DNA of 64,000 nt, taken from NCBI RefSeq assembly GCF_007005445.1, contig NZ_CP041387.1, positions 1,798,001 through 1,862,000 on the forward strand, given 5' to 3'. A model generated the notes under the pieces. That model did no database searches. It saw nothing but the letters and a program-made list of their open reading frames with translations, and was not told the origin of the DNA. The stretch is from Rhodopseudomonas palustris (GTDB lineage: Bacteria; Pseudomonadota; Alphaproteobacteria; Rhizobiales; Xanthobacteraceae). Below are positions 8,663 to 16,170 of this stretch, in pieces. Numbering within the stretch: the stretch's first letter is position 1; every line of letters begins with the position of its first letter. The position numbers were made by a program, and so were the translations under genes.

Positions 8663-8724
8663 CGGAATCGAACCGCTCTCTCCACCGTGAAAGGGTGGCG
8701 TCCTAACCGATAGACGAAGGGAGC
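8650..8724 (-). tRNA. tRNA-Glu (anticodon TTC)
   Basis: The reverse strand folds into a full cloverleaf: acceptor GCTCCCT, D-arm with GGTTAGGAC, anticodon loop with TTC, T-arm GGTTCGATTCC, and an encoded CCA end. The 3' end overlaps the stop of the zinc-ribbon gene. Confidence 0.97.
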
Positions 8725-9058
8725 GTAGCCGCCGGATGCGCGCGATACGGACATCGCAAGCAGGCGGACACGCACGGTCTTACCCGAACGACTGCTTCAG
8801 CAGGACCGGCAACCGACCCGCCGCGAAGCAGCGGCGAACGTATAGTGGCGTTTTTCCGGAGGGGCAAGCGTCGTGCTGCATCGATCTGCCGATACCCCGA
8901 CTTTTCGCTAAAGCTTGCAACGTTTTTTCAACAGCCGCGGACCTACAGCAAGAGTGTTCCGAGCGATCGGAGCCTGAGCTTTCGCTTGTTGTCGAGCGCG
9001 TTCGCGCGCCGGTGTCGGCATTGGCGTGATGCGTAACGTCAGGCCGAGGAGAACAGCC
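8725..9058. other. 334-bp intergenic region upstream of the PilZ gene
   Basis: No convincing coding frame or folded RNA is seen. The centre (about 8840-8960) is poorer in GC than its surroundings, as expected for a promoter region. It should hold the promoters of tRNA-Glu (leftward) and the PilZ gene (rightward), but I could not fix either one. Confidence 0.4.
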
Positions 9059-9316
9059 ATGGTTAAGAACAACACCAAGCGCGAACCACGCAAATCGGTG
9101 CGCCAGAGCGGCTGGATCACGCTGGACGGCGGCTTTGCAGCACGCCCCTGTGAGGTGCTGGATCTGTCGAGTTCTGGCGCCAAGCTGGTGTTGAACGAGG
9201 CGGAGTCGCTCGGGGCCCGGCTGCGGCTTGGCTTTTCACGGGACGCGCGTCAGGGGCGGCAATGCGAAGTGGTTTGGCGCCGCGGGACGACACTCGGGGT
9301 CAAGTTCGTCAATTGA
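9059..9316 (+). CDS. PilZ-domain protein (putative c-di-GMP binder)
   Basis: The 85-residue protein is essentially one PilZ domain. The N-terminal arginine cluster (REPRKSVRQ) and the D-x-S-x-x-G turn (DLSSSGAKL, residues about 40-48) are the two c-di-GMP-contacting elements, followed by WRRGTTLGVKFVN typical of the domain end. The spacing and motifs suggest intact ligand binding, though the first motif (RKSVR) is a variant of RxxxR. The start at 9059 has a GAGGAG ribosome site. It stands alone, so its partner is unknown. Confidence 0.88.
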   Translation: MVKNNTKREPRKSVRQSGWITLDGGFAARPCEVLDLSSSGAKLVLNEAESLGARLRLGFSRDARQGRQCEVVWRRGTTLGVKFVN

Positions 9317-9342
9317 GCTCCGTGTCAGCCATTCTGCGTAAA

Positions 9343-9370
9343 AAAGGCTCCGCGGATCGCAGAGCCCTTT
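9343..9370 (+). terminator. Terminator hairpin after the PilZ gene
   Basis: GGCTC (9346-9350) pairs with GAGCC (9362-9366). An inner GCG/CGC pair extends the stem, and a T-rich tail (CTTTCTG) follows. It can also act leftward on the 25-codon gene, because an A-run precedes the stem. Confidence 0.6.
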
Positions 9371-9405
9371 CTGTTCGGTTTCTGGCGTAGCTGCGGCGCG
9401 GCGCG

Positions 9406-9483
9406 TTAGCTGAAAAACAGCCAGAGCAGGATGATGACGGGGATCGGAATGCCGATCAGCCAGAGCAATAGTCCTCGTGCCAT
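9406..9483 (-). CDS. Putative 25-residue membrane peptide
   Basis: A 25-codon frame begins MARGLLLWLIGIPIPV and ends in a hydrophobic WLFFS tail: one transmembrane helix broken by a Pro-Ile-Pro kink, with a single N-terminal Arg. The start is preceded by GGAGGA at about six bases, a near-perfect ribosome site. Just upstream is a hairpin (GTTGGT at 9495-9500 with ACCAAC at 9507-9512). Peptides of this look recur in proteobacteria, from memory, but no function is known to me. Confidence 0.6.
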   Translation of the reverse strand: MARGLLLWLIGIPIPVIILLWLFFS

Positions 9484-9494
9484 TGATGTCCTCC

Positions 9495-9512
9495 GTTGGT
9501 TGTTCGACCAAC
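9495..9512 (-). promoter_or_regulatory. Small hairpin just upstream of the peptide ribosome site
   Basis: A 6-bp stem GTTGGT/ACCAAC with a 6-base loop ends directly against the GGAGG ribosome site of the 25-codon gene. It could modulate translation or mRNA stability; this is inferred from position only. Confidence 0.3.
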
Positions 9513-9596
9513 GCGAGGTCGTGCGTGTCGTTCCGCCAACACTCGACATCGCCGCGCGAGCCATTGTCGCTCCGCCGGGCGCGGATCTCCACCGGT

Positions 9597-10046
9597 TTAC
9601 CAGTGGCCGGTGTTCGGCATTGAGGCCCACGGCTCCTGCGGCGGCAAGGCTTGGCCCTTTTGCAGCAGCTCGACGGAATGCAGGTCCGGCGACCGCACGA
9701 ACGCCATCTGGCCGTCGCGGGGCGGGCGATTGATGGTGATGCCGAGCTTCATCAGTCGCTCGCAGGTTGCATAGATGTCGTCGACCTCGAAGGCGAGATG
9801 GCCGAAGAAGCGATCCTCGCCATAGGACTCCTCGTCCCAATTGCAGGTCAGCTCGATCGTCGGAGCGGGGCGTCCCTTCGATTGCTTCACCAGGTCCTCG
9901 TCTTCGGGCGCACACAGGAACAGCAAGGTGAACTTGCCCTTGTCGTTGTCGATGCGGTGGACCTCCTTCAGGCCCAGCGCGCCGCTGAAGAATTCGAGGG
10001 CGGCGTCGAGATTGCGGACGCGCAGCATGGTGTGCAGGTAACGCAT
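9597..10046 (-). CDS. Lactoylglutathione lyase-like VOC-family protein
   Basis: The 149-residue product is a glyoxalase/VOC fold. It starts MRYLHTMLRVRNLDAALEFF, with the first metal-site His5, and continues with GHLAFEVDDIYATCERL for the second half and a final Glu in SVELLQKG. This matches glyoxalase I, which turns the methylglyoxal-glutathione adduct into lactoylglutathione with a divalent metal. A dioxygenase or resistance role within the VOC family is less likely, given the LRVRNLDAAL start typical of GloA. The ATG at 10046 has GGAG upstream. Longer frames upstream read through the intergenic palindrome and were not accepted. Confidence 0.88.
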   Translation of the reverse strand: MRYLHTMLRVRNLDAALEFFSGALGLKEVHRIDNDKGKFTLLFLCAPEDEDLVKQSKGRPAPTIELTCNWDEESYGEDRFFGHLAFEVDDIYATCERLMKLGITINRPPRDGQMAFVRSPDLHSVELLQKGQALPPQEPWASMPNTGHW

Positions 10047-10143
10047 GACGTGGTCGTCTCCAGAGAAAACGGGTGGATCTTGCGATGAAACCGCCGGGAT
10101 GGAAAGCGGTGGACGAGCGGCATCGCCGCCTCGGCACAGCCAA

Positions 10144-10185
10144 GAGCGATAAGGTCCGGAGCCGGGGCTCCGGACCTTATCGCTC
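10144..10185. repeat. Perfect 20-bp inverted repeat with 2-base loop
   Basis: GAGCGATAAGGTCCGGAGCC (10144-10163) is followed by GG and then its exact reverse complement (10166-10185). The stem has no mismatch. It has no T-tail, so it is not a simple terminator. It may be an isolated REP-like element, a recombination or protein-binding site, or part of a structured RNA. Confidence 0.85.
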
Positions 10186-10261
10186 GGGGAGGAGGTGTGA
10201 CGAACAGGAGGCACGGTGCGGCGTGCGGCCGGCGTCCCGATGCACTGGAATCAGCGACGAA

Positions 10262-10297
10262 AAAGAGCCCCGCCTTGGAGGTCGCGCGGGGCTCTTT
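10262..10297 (+). terminator. Terminator-like hairpin in the VOC/sirtuin gap
   Basis: AAAGAGCCCCGC (10262-10273) and GCGGGGCTCTTT (10286-10297) form a perfect 12-bp stem with a 12-base loop, flanked by A-run and T-run. No annotated transcript runs into it from either side. Confidence 0.65.
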
Positions 10298-10506
10298 CGG
10301 AGGAGGTCATCCAATGACACGGCTTCGACTATCCGACCGGGACGTCCCTCTTGCAATTCAAAAAAATGTGGCTTCGAATCTGTGCGCGGGAACCGGCGTC
10401 TGTCGGCGAGCGAGGCCTTGGCCTTGGTGCCGCATCGTCGCCGCGGTTCAGCTCGCCGCGCCTGCACTCGTCGCGACGAAAGAACAGTTGTGAAAATGAC
10501 CCAACC

Positions 10507-11268
10507 ATGATCGCTCCCAGTCTTTCCAGCGGAGTCGAACAGCTCGGCGACATGATCGCGCGCGCCACTTCGGTCGTGCCATTCACCGGAGCCGGCATTT
10601 CGACCGAATCCGGCATTCCAGATTTCCGTTCTCCCGGAGGGCTGTGGAGTCGCAATCAGCCGATTCCGTTCGACGAGTTCGTCGCGCGGCAGGACGCGCG
10701 TGACGAGGCGTGGCGGCGACGGTTCGCGATGGAGCATAGCTTTGCCAAGGCCCGGCCGAGCCGCGGTCATCGTGCGCTGGCTTCGCTGTACAGACTCGGC
10801 AAGGTGCCGGCGATCATCACGCAGAACATCGACAATCTGCATCAACTCTCCGGCTTCGACGAGCACGACGTCGTCGAACTGCACGGCAACACCACCTACG
10901 CACGCTGCATCGGTTGCGGCAAACGCCACGAGCTCGACTGGGTCCGTGAGTGGTTTCAACGCACCGGCCATGCGCCGCATTGCACGGCGTGCGACGAGCC
11001 GGTGAAGACCGCGACGGTATCGTTCGGTCAGGCGATGCCTTCGGATGCGATGCGTCGCGCCACTGAACTCGCGCAGCATTGTGATCTGTTCATCGCGATC
11101 GGTTCGTCGCTCGTGGTGTGGCCTGCCGCAGGCTTTCCGATGCTCGCCAAAGAATGCGGCGCCAAGCTGGTCATCATCAACAACGAGCCGACCGAGCAGG
11201 ATGAAATCGCCGATCTGGTGATCCGTCACGACATCGGTGAAACGCTCGGACCGTTCGTCGGCAACTAA
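10507..11268 (+). CDS. cobB: Sirtuin, NAD-dependent protein deacylase
   Basis: Sirtuins remove acetyl or acyl groups from lysines using NAD. The 253-residue product has all core motifs: GAGISTESGIPDFRSPGG near residue 30, TQNIDNLHQLSG near 105, catalytic His in VVELHGNT, and four zinc cysteines in two CxxC pairs (CIGC and CTAC). The C-terminal GSSLVVWPAAGFP is also typical. In Rhodopseudomonas palustris a sirtuin named SrtN deacetylates acyl-CoA synthetases of benzoate degradation; this gene may be it, but sequence alone cannot prove that. The ATG at 10507 has only a weak ribosome site. Confidence 0.93.
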   Translation: MIAPSLSSGVEQLGDMIARATSVVPFTGAGISTESGIPDFRSPGGLWSRNQPIPFDEFVARQDARDEAWRRRFAMEHSFAKARPSRGHRALASLYRLGKVPAIITQNIDNLHQLSGFDEHDVVELHGNTTYARCIGCGKRHELDWVREWFQRTGHAPHCTACDEPVKTATVSFGQAMPSDAMRRATELAQHCDLFIAIGSSLVVWPAAGFPMLAKECGAKLVIINNEPTEQDEIADLVIRHDIGETLGPFVGN

Positions 11269-11469
11269 ATCCTCGTAAGATTCGCAGGCTTTCAAGGCTG
11301 TTTATAGTTGTCGCTTAACGTTTTTTTTGTCTTTGCCGTTCGGGCCGCGGTGTTATCTTCAAATCAACAGATTCGCGGCGGCGCAATCCTGAGTAGTTGG
11401 GGGAATGCTCGCGAATCATCGACGCTGCAATCGTGGCGAATCGGTTGGTGACGTGCGGGGTCCGGGGTC

Positions 11470-12165
11470 ATGGGGTCGGACGGATTTGAGTCCAAGAGGC
11501 CGGGCGTTTTGCCCGCAGCCAGCGCTGCGAAGCCGCGAGCAGCGGAGTTTCCTGCGGGCGATTTCTCGCCGCGGGAGTTCGGACCCGGTGTTCATCGCGA
11601 TCATTTGAATTCGCGCGACGCCTTCGCGGGCATCGGAGAAGCCGCCGCAAATCTCGTCGAAATCAGCGGCTTCATCAAATGGTTCGACGCGTCGAAGGGG
11701 TACGGTTTCGTGGTTCCCGACAACGGTTGGCCGGACGTGCTGCTGCACGTGACCGTGCTGCGCCGCGATGGCTACCAGACTGCCTATGAAGGCGCCCGCA
11801 TCGTCGTCGAGTGCGTCCAGCGCGCCAAGGGCTACCAAGCCTTCCGCGTCGTCTCGATGGACGAATCCACCGCAATTCATCCGGCGCAGATGCTGCCGGC
11901 GCGCACCCACGTGAGCGTCACCCCGACCAGCGGGCTGGAGCGGGCGCAGGTGAAGTGGTTCAATCGGTTGCGCGGGTTCGGATTCCTCACCTGTGGCGAG
12001 GGCACGCCGGATATCTTTGTGCATATGGAAACGTTGCGTCGTTACGGCATGACCGAACTGCGGCCGGGGCAATACGTGCTGGTGCGATTCGGGCCGGGCT
12101 CCAAGGGCATGATGGCTGCGGAAATTCAGCCGGAAAACGGCGTCCCGGGGTTGTCCTCGCACTGA
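11470..12165 (+). CDS. Double cold-shock-domain protein
   Basis: The 231-residue protein carries two cold-shock domains: residues about 65-130 with RNP1-like KGYGFVVPD, and about 158-225 with RGFGFLTCGEG. Each begins with the usual KWF signature. The first 60 residues are low-complexity and could include an over-long N-terminus. Proteins of this double-CSD type are common in rhizobia and relatives and bind single-stranded RNA or DNA. The gap upstream (11269-11469) has a long T-run and a plausible TTGTCT-N18-TGTTAT promoter at 11327-11356. Confidence 0.88.
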   Translation: MGSDGFESKRPGVLPAASAAKPRAAEFPAGDFSPREFGPGVHRDHLNSRDAFAGIGEAAANLVEISGFIKWFDASKGYGFVVPDNGWPDVLLHVTVLRRDGYQTAYEGARIVVECVQRAKGYQAFRVVSMDESTAIHPAQMLPARTHVSVTPTSGLERAQVKWFNRLRGFGFLTCGEGTPDIFVHMETLRRYGMTELRPGQYVLVRFGPGSKGMMAAEIQPENGVPGLSSH

Positions 12166-12343
12166 ATCGCGTCGCTCGGGTCGGGCAGTGGACGACGCGC
12201 GCTGTTCTTGATCGTGCCATCCTCGATCGCCAATTTGTGAATCGTCCGGGACCATCCGTGCATGCTGTTTGCGCGGCGGGGCGCTCTCGGATGATTCCGG
12301 CCGCAGCCCGCGGCCGATCGGGCGCAGGAACAGGTTCGGGTCG

Positions 12344-12829
12344 ATGCAAGTCTCTCAGACGTTGAAGTTCCGCCGGCTGCGGTGGTTCGGTTTGCTTGCG
12401 GTGGCGATAATGCTGTGCGGCATCGCGGCGCGCGGAGCCCTCGCCGCGCAGATTCAGGCGTTGGAGATCGTCGGCAAGACCGGCGTTCATGTCTTCAGCG
12501 TCGAGATCGCCACCACCGACAAGGAGCGGGAAGTCGGCCTGATGTACCGCAAGAACCTGCCGGAGGGGCAGGGCATGCTGTTCGATTTCAGGCCGGAGCA
12601 GCAGGTGTCGATGTGGATGAAGAACACCTACATTCCGCTCGATATGATTTTCATTCGTGGCGATGGCACCATCCACCGGATCGCGGAGAATACAGAGCCG
12701 ATGTCGACACGGATCATCGCGTCCGGCGGCCCGGTTGCCGGCGTGCTTGAAGTGGCGGGCGGCACCGCCAAGAAGCTCGGGATCGCCGCCGGCGACCGAG
12801 TGGCGCATCCGCTGTTCAAGCCGCGCTGA
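12344..12829 (+). CDS. DUF192-family exported protein
   Basis: The 161-residue product has a signal or anchor segment (WFGLLAVAIMLCGIAARGAL, residues about 13-32) and then a complete DUF192 domain with the hallmarks REVGLMYRKNLPEGQGMLFDF, MWMKNTYIPLDMIFI and VLEVAGGTAKKLGI. The family is small and periplasmic, and its function is unknown. I chose the ATG at 12344 because it places the signal peptide at the N-terminus. It sits just upstream of tRNA-Pro. Confidence 0.88.
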   Translation: MQVSQTLKFRRLRWFGLLAVAIMLCGIAARGALAAQIQALEIVGKTGVHVFSVEIATTDKEREVGLMYRKNLPEGQGMLFDFRPEQQVSMWMKNTYIPLDMIFIRGDGTIHRIAENTEPMSTRIIASGGPVAGVLEVAGGTAKKLGIAAGDRVAHPLFKPR

Positions 12830-12909
12830 GGGCCGCTTGCTGGGGGGGCTTGAACCGTGTATCGACGGCCGTCGGCCCATCGATCCGGGTCATGGATCTG
12901 GGCATGGAA

Positions 12910-12986
12910 CGGGGTATAGCGCAGCCTGGTAGCGCGGCAGTTTTGGGTACTGCAGGTCGTTGGTTCGAATCCAGCTGCCCCGACCA
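12910..12986 (+). tRNA. tRNA-Pro (anticodon TGG)
   Basis: The acceptor CGGGGTA pairs with TGCCCCG. The D-arm, anticodon loop TTTTGGGTA (TGG), T-arm GGTTCGAATCC and encoded CCA are all present. Confidence 0.97.
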
Positions 12987-13088
12987 CCCGCATTTTTCGA
13001 CCGTCCGACTACATCAAAGCCCGTGCGATCGGCGCCCCGCCGGCCCCGGTCCGATCGTCGCCTCCAACGTCGCAGCGGAGTGCCGCCG

Positions 13089-14207
13089 ATGAAGATCGCG
13101 CTCGCGATCGTGTCGCTGTTCCCGAGTGGCGGCTTGCAGCGGGATTGCATGGCGATCGCCCGACGGCTCGCCGCGCGCGGTCACGACGTCACCATTCTGG
13201 CGTCGCGCCGGCAGGGCGAGCTGCCGTCGGACCTGAACATCGACCTTCTCCCGGTCAGCGCCTGGAGTAACCACGGTCGAGATCTTCGCTTCGCCGAAGC
13301 GGCGGCGCAACGCAAGCGCGACTTCGATCGTCTGGTCGGCTTCGGCAAGCTGATTGATCTGGATGTGCTGTACTGCGCCGACGGCTGCGACAGGGCGAGG
13401 CCGGCGCGATGGTCGGATAGGTTCACGGCCCGGCGCCGCGTCAAGCTCGATCTGGAAGCGGCGAGTTTCGCGCCCGGACGGCCGACGCAATGCCTGCTGC
13501 TGAGCCGGGACCAGCTCGACGATTTCGCGCGCGCCTGGGGCACCGAGCCGGAGCGGCTGACGCTGATGCCGCCGACCATCGATCGCGCCCGGCGGCACCC
13601 GGAGTTTCGCGCCGACGGCACCCGCGAGCGGATGCGCGACGAGCTCGGCGTCGCTGGCGACGCCACGGTCTGGCTGGCGGTGGCGGCGCATCCTTTGACC
13701 AAAGGGCTCGACCGCGCGGTGGCGGCGCTCGCCGGATTCCCGGAGGCCAGGCTGGTGGTGGCCGGTGTCGCCGAGGGCAGCAAGCAGGGCCGGCTGATGC
13801 GCCGGCTTGCCGGGGCCGCCAATGTATCGGACCGGATCATACTGCTCGGGATGCGCCGCGACATTCCGGAATTGATGGCGGGGGCGGATCTGCTGATCCA
13901 TCCGGCGCGGGTCGACACCACAGGCACGGTCATTCTGGAAGCGGTGGTCAACGGGCTGCCGGTCATCGCGACTGCGGTGTGCGGATATTCGGTGCATGTC
14001 GCGGCGGCCCGGGCCGGCGTGGTGCTGCCAGAGCCCTTCGGGCCCGGCAATCTGAACGAGGCCCTTCGTCAGGCGTCCGCGCCGGCATGCCGGGCGGAGT
14101 GGAGCCGCAACGGTGCCGGCTACGGCGCCGGCCATGATCTTTATTCGGGGCTGGATCGTGCCGCCGACATCATGGTCGGAGCCACGGCGGGCACGCCGGA
14201 GCCCTGA
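13089..14207 (+). CDS. GT4-family glycosyltransferase (LPS-core WaaG-like)
   Basis: It likely transfers a nucleotide-activated sugar to a lipid or core oligosaccharide at the cytoplasmic face of the membrane. The 372-residue protein starts MKIALAIVSLFPSGGLQRD, where the GG loop binds the acceptor, and has a C-terminal GT-B half with RIILLGMRRDIPELMAGADL and DTTGTVILEAVVNGLPVIAT, the family E-x7-E-like region. The overall layout fits the WaaG glucosyltransferase type. The ATG at 13089 is favoured over upstream frames that enter the tRNA. Its last 67 bases overlap the 3' end of the convergent opgC gene. Confidence 0.88.
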   Translation: MKIALAIVSLFPSGGLQRDCMAIARRLAARGHDVTILASRRQGELPSDLNIDLLPVSAWSNHGRDLRFAEAAAQRKRDFDRLVGFGKLIDLDVLYCADGCDRARPARWSDRFTARRRVKLDLEAASFAPGRPTQCLLLSRDQLDDFARAWGTEPERLTLMPPTIDRARRHPEFRADGTRERMRDELGVAGDATVWLAVAAHPLTKGLDRAVAALAGFPEARLVVAGVAEGSKQGRLMRRLAGAANVSDRIILLGMRRDIPELMAGADLLIHPARVDTTGTVILEAVVNGLPVIATAVCGYSVHVAAARAGVVLPEPFGPGNLNEALRQASAPACRAEWSRNGAGYGAGHDLYSGLDRAADIMVGATAGTPEP

Positions 14208-15430
14208 TTGGCGGGCCGTGCCGGTTCGCTGACGACGCCGGATGCGGCAACCGTGGTGGCCGGCGCAGCCATGCCGGCCGGTTGGGCGGCAACCGCCTTG
14301 GCTACGGATTTTGCGGGTTTGTCCTGCTGCTTCGACCAGGAGATGTAGTAGGCCACCACTGTCATCAGCGCGATGCCGACGACGCTGACCAGGATCTGCG
14401 CCAGCAGCGAGCCCGAACTCATGGTCAACTCGAAATGTGCCACGAAGGACAGGAACACGCCGACGCAGAACACCGCGAGCGACTGCTGGCCGCATTTGAT
14501 CAGCGGATCGAACACCCGCCATTCCAATCCGCTCCAGTCCTTGGGCACGAACCGGATCACAAGCACCACGATCACCGCGAAATGCAGGAAGCGGTACGGC
14601 GCGAGGTTGGTCTTGTCGTTGGGATTGAACGCGTCGTACAGCCACGCCGGAAACAGCTCGCCGAAGTCCTGGAAACGGCCGGCCATCGTCATCACCAGCG
14701 CGAACACAAGATACGCCAGGCAGAACCACAGCATGCCGCGCGAGTCGATGATCGAGCGCGACCGAACCGTTCCGCCGAGTGCGCACCATGCGCCGAATAC
14801 GAACAGGAGTTGCCAGCAGAACGGGTTGAAGTACCAGGTGCCTTCCGGAAACGCCTGCAGATTCCATTCGAAATAGCGCGCGGCGAAATACAGTAGGAAC
14901 GAGCCGATCATCACCGCATCCGGCTTGCGCAGCATCAGCCACAGCACCGGCGGGAACAGCCCCATCAGCACGATGTACAGAGGCAGCACGTCGAGATTGA
15001 CCGGCTTGAATTTCAACAGCAGGCCCTGCCGCAGCGTCTCGATCGGATTGGCGATCAGGCCGGCGACGTTGAACTCGTTGATGATCTCCGGATCGGAAAA
15101 GCGCTGCGCAACATAGCCGATCGCCACGATATAGATCACGAACAGCACGATGTGGGCGACGTAGAGCTGCCAGACCCGCTTGGTCAGCCGGGTGCCGCCG
15201 ACGATGAAGCCGCGCTCGAGCATCATCTTGGCGTAGACGAAGGAAGCGGTGTAGCCGGAGATGAACACGAACAGATCGGCGGCGTCACTGAACCCGTAGT
15301 TCCGTGTGGTGATCCAGTTCACCACGTTGTTTGGGATGTGATCCAGGTAGATTGCCCAGTTGGCGACACCGCGGAACAGGTCGAGCCGGAGATCGCGCCC
15401 CTTGCTGGGCAGTATGGCCTGGATTTCCAT
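14141..15430 (-). CDS. opgC: OpgC-family membrane acyltransferase
   Basis: OpgC proteins add succinyl groups to osmoregulated periplasmic glucans. The 429-residue protein shows the family opening (RDLRLDLFRGVANWAIYLDHI, then SDAADLFVFISGY) followed by about ten membrane helices. The last 55 residues are a low-complexity Ala/Pro tail. No glucan-synthesis genes (opgG/opgH or ndvA/B) are beside it. The coding end overlaps the glycosyltransferase gene on the other strand by 67 bp, so the low-complexity tail is partly constrained by that gene. Confidence 0.88.
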   Translation of the reverse strand: MEIQAILPSKGRDLRLDLFRGVANWAIYLDHIPNNVVNWITTRNYGFSDAADLFVFISGYTASFVYAKMMLERGFIVGGTRLTKRVWQLYVAHIVLFVIYIVAIGYVAQRFSDPEIINEFNVAGLIANPIETLRQGLLLKFKPVNLDVLPLYIVLMGLFPPVLWLMLRKPDAVMIGSFLLYFAARYFEWNLQAFPEGTWYFNPFCWQLLFVFGAWCALGGTVRSRSIIDSRGMLWFCLAYLVFALVMTMAGRFQDFGELFPAWLYDAFNPNDKTNLAPYRFLHFAVIVVLVIRFVPKDWSGLEWRVFDPLIKCGQQSLAVFCVGVFLSFVAHFELTMSSGSLLAQILVSVVGIALMTVVAYYISWSKQQDKPAKSVAKAVAAQPAGMAAPATTVAASGVVSEPARPANQGSGVPAVAPTMMSAARSSPE

Positions 15431-15670
15431 CGGGTGGACTGTCCGTGTGGTTGCGAGGTCGTCATCCGGCCTGCGATTGTCACGATGCCGGGGACGGAAT
15501 ATAGGAAATCAGGAAACCGAACCGCCAAGCGACGGAATCATAAAGTGGCCGGGATCGACCGTACACCTCTACGCAAACCCGGTGTGCTCCGTTACGCGAC
15601 GGAACACTACACCAGGATCGCCGCTTCCACCAAACCGGCGCAGCGCCGCACCCGACAGGCCGAACCCTCC

Positions 15671-15976
15671 ATGACCGCACGGATCTACAAGCCCGCCAAG
15701 AACGCGATGCAATCCGGGACCGCCAAGACCCGCGAGTGGCAGCTCGATTACGAGCCGGAGAAGCCGCGCACGATCGAGCCGCTGATGGGCTGGACCTCGT
15801 CCTCGGACATGCACCAGCAGGTCAGCCTGCGCTTCCACACCCGCGACGAGGCGGTCGCCTATTGTGAGCGGGAAGGCATCCCGTATCAGGTGATCGAGCC
15901 GAAGGAGCCGGCGCGCCGCCGCGCGGCCTACGCCGACAATTTCGCCTTCCGCCGCCCCGAGCCCTGGACCCACTGA
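15671..15976 (+). CDS. ETC complex I subunit, NDUFS4-like
   Basis: The 101-residue product matches the accessory complex I subunit family related to mitochondrial NDUFS4 (PF04800): [16 protein letters not shown], then [22 protein letters not shown] and [20 protein letters not shown], ending in [16 protein letters not shown]. In alphaproteobacteria it is a supernumerary subunit encoded away from the nuo operon, which is the case here. It probably sits on the peripheral arm near the NADH-oxidising module. Confidence 0.92.
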   Translation: MTARIYKPAKNAMQSGTAKTREWQLDYEPEKPRTIEPLMGWTSSSDMHQQVSLRFHTRDEAVAYCEREGIPYQVIEPKEPARRRAAYADNFAFRRPEPWTH

Positions 15977-16170
15977 TCCGGCCACGGACTGCCTGCGGCT
16001 CCGCTTGGGCGCCGCACGACCGCTCGGCGCAAGCCCGAGGCTGCTGCGACCGGCTATCCGCGTGCACGTTGCGCCGGGGCCAGGTTAGGGTTGCGCCCTG
16101 CGGCCCGGCGATGACACGATGCCATTCAACGCTTCGGTCCCGAAGCGAGTCAGAACCTGCCGGAAACGCC

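Larger units (their letters stand above)
10047..10506. other. 460-bp divergent intergenic region with two strong hairpins
   Basis: The gap between the divergent VOC and sirtuin genes has no convincing coding frame. It carries a perfect 20-bp inverted repeat (10144-10185) and a terminator-like hairpin (10262-10297). A terminator between two divergent genes is unexpected unless a separate transcript ends there, so a small RNA locus is possible. Confidence 0.45.

Noticed and set aside
12960..13088. Extended N-terminus of the glycosyltransferase into tRNA-Pro
   Set aside because: The first 43 codons would use tRNA sequence; the ATG at 13089 begins the Rossmann-like fold.
13014..14942. Minus-strand frame of about 640 codons over the glycosyltransferase
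   Set aside because: Shadow of the glycosyltransferase and opgC genes, without motifs.
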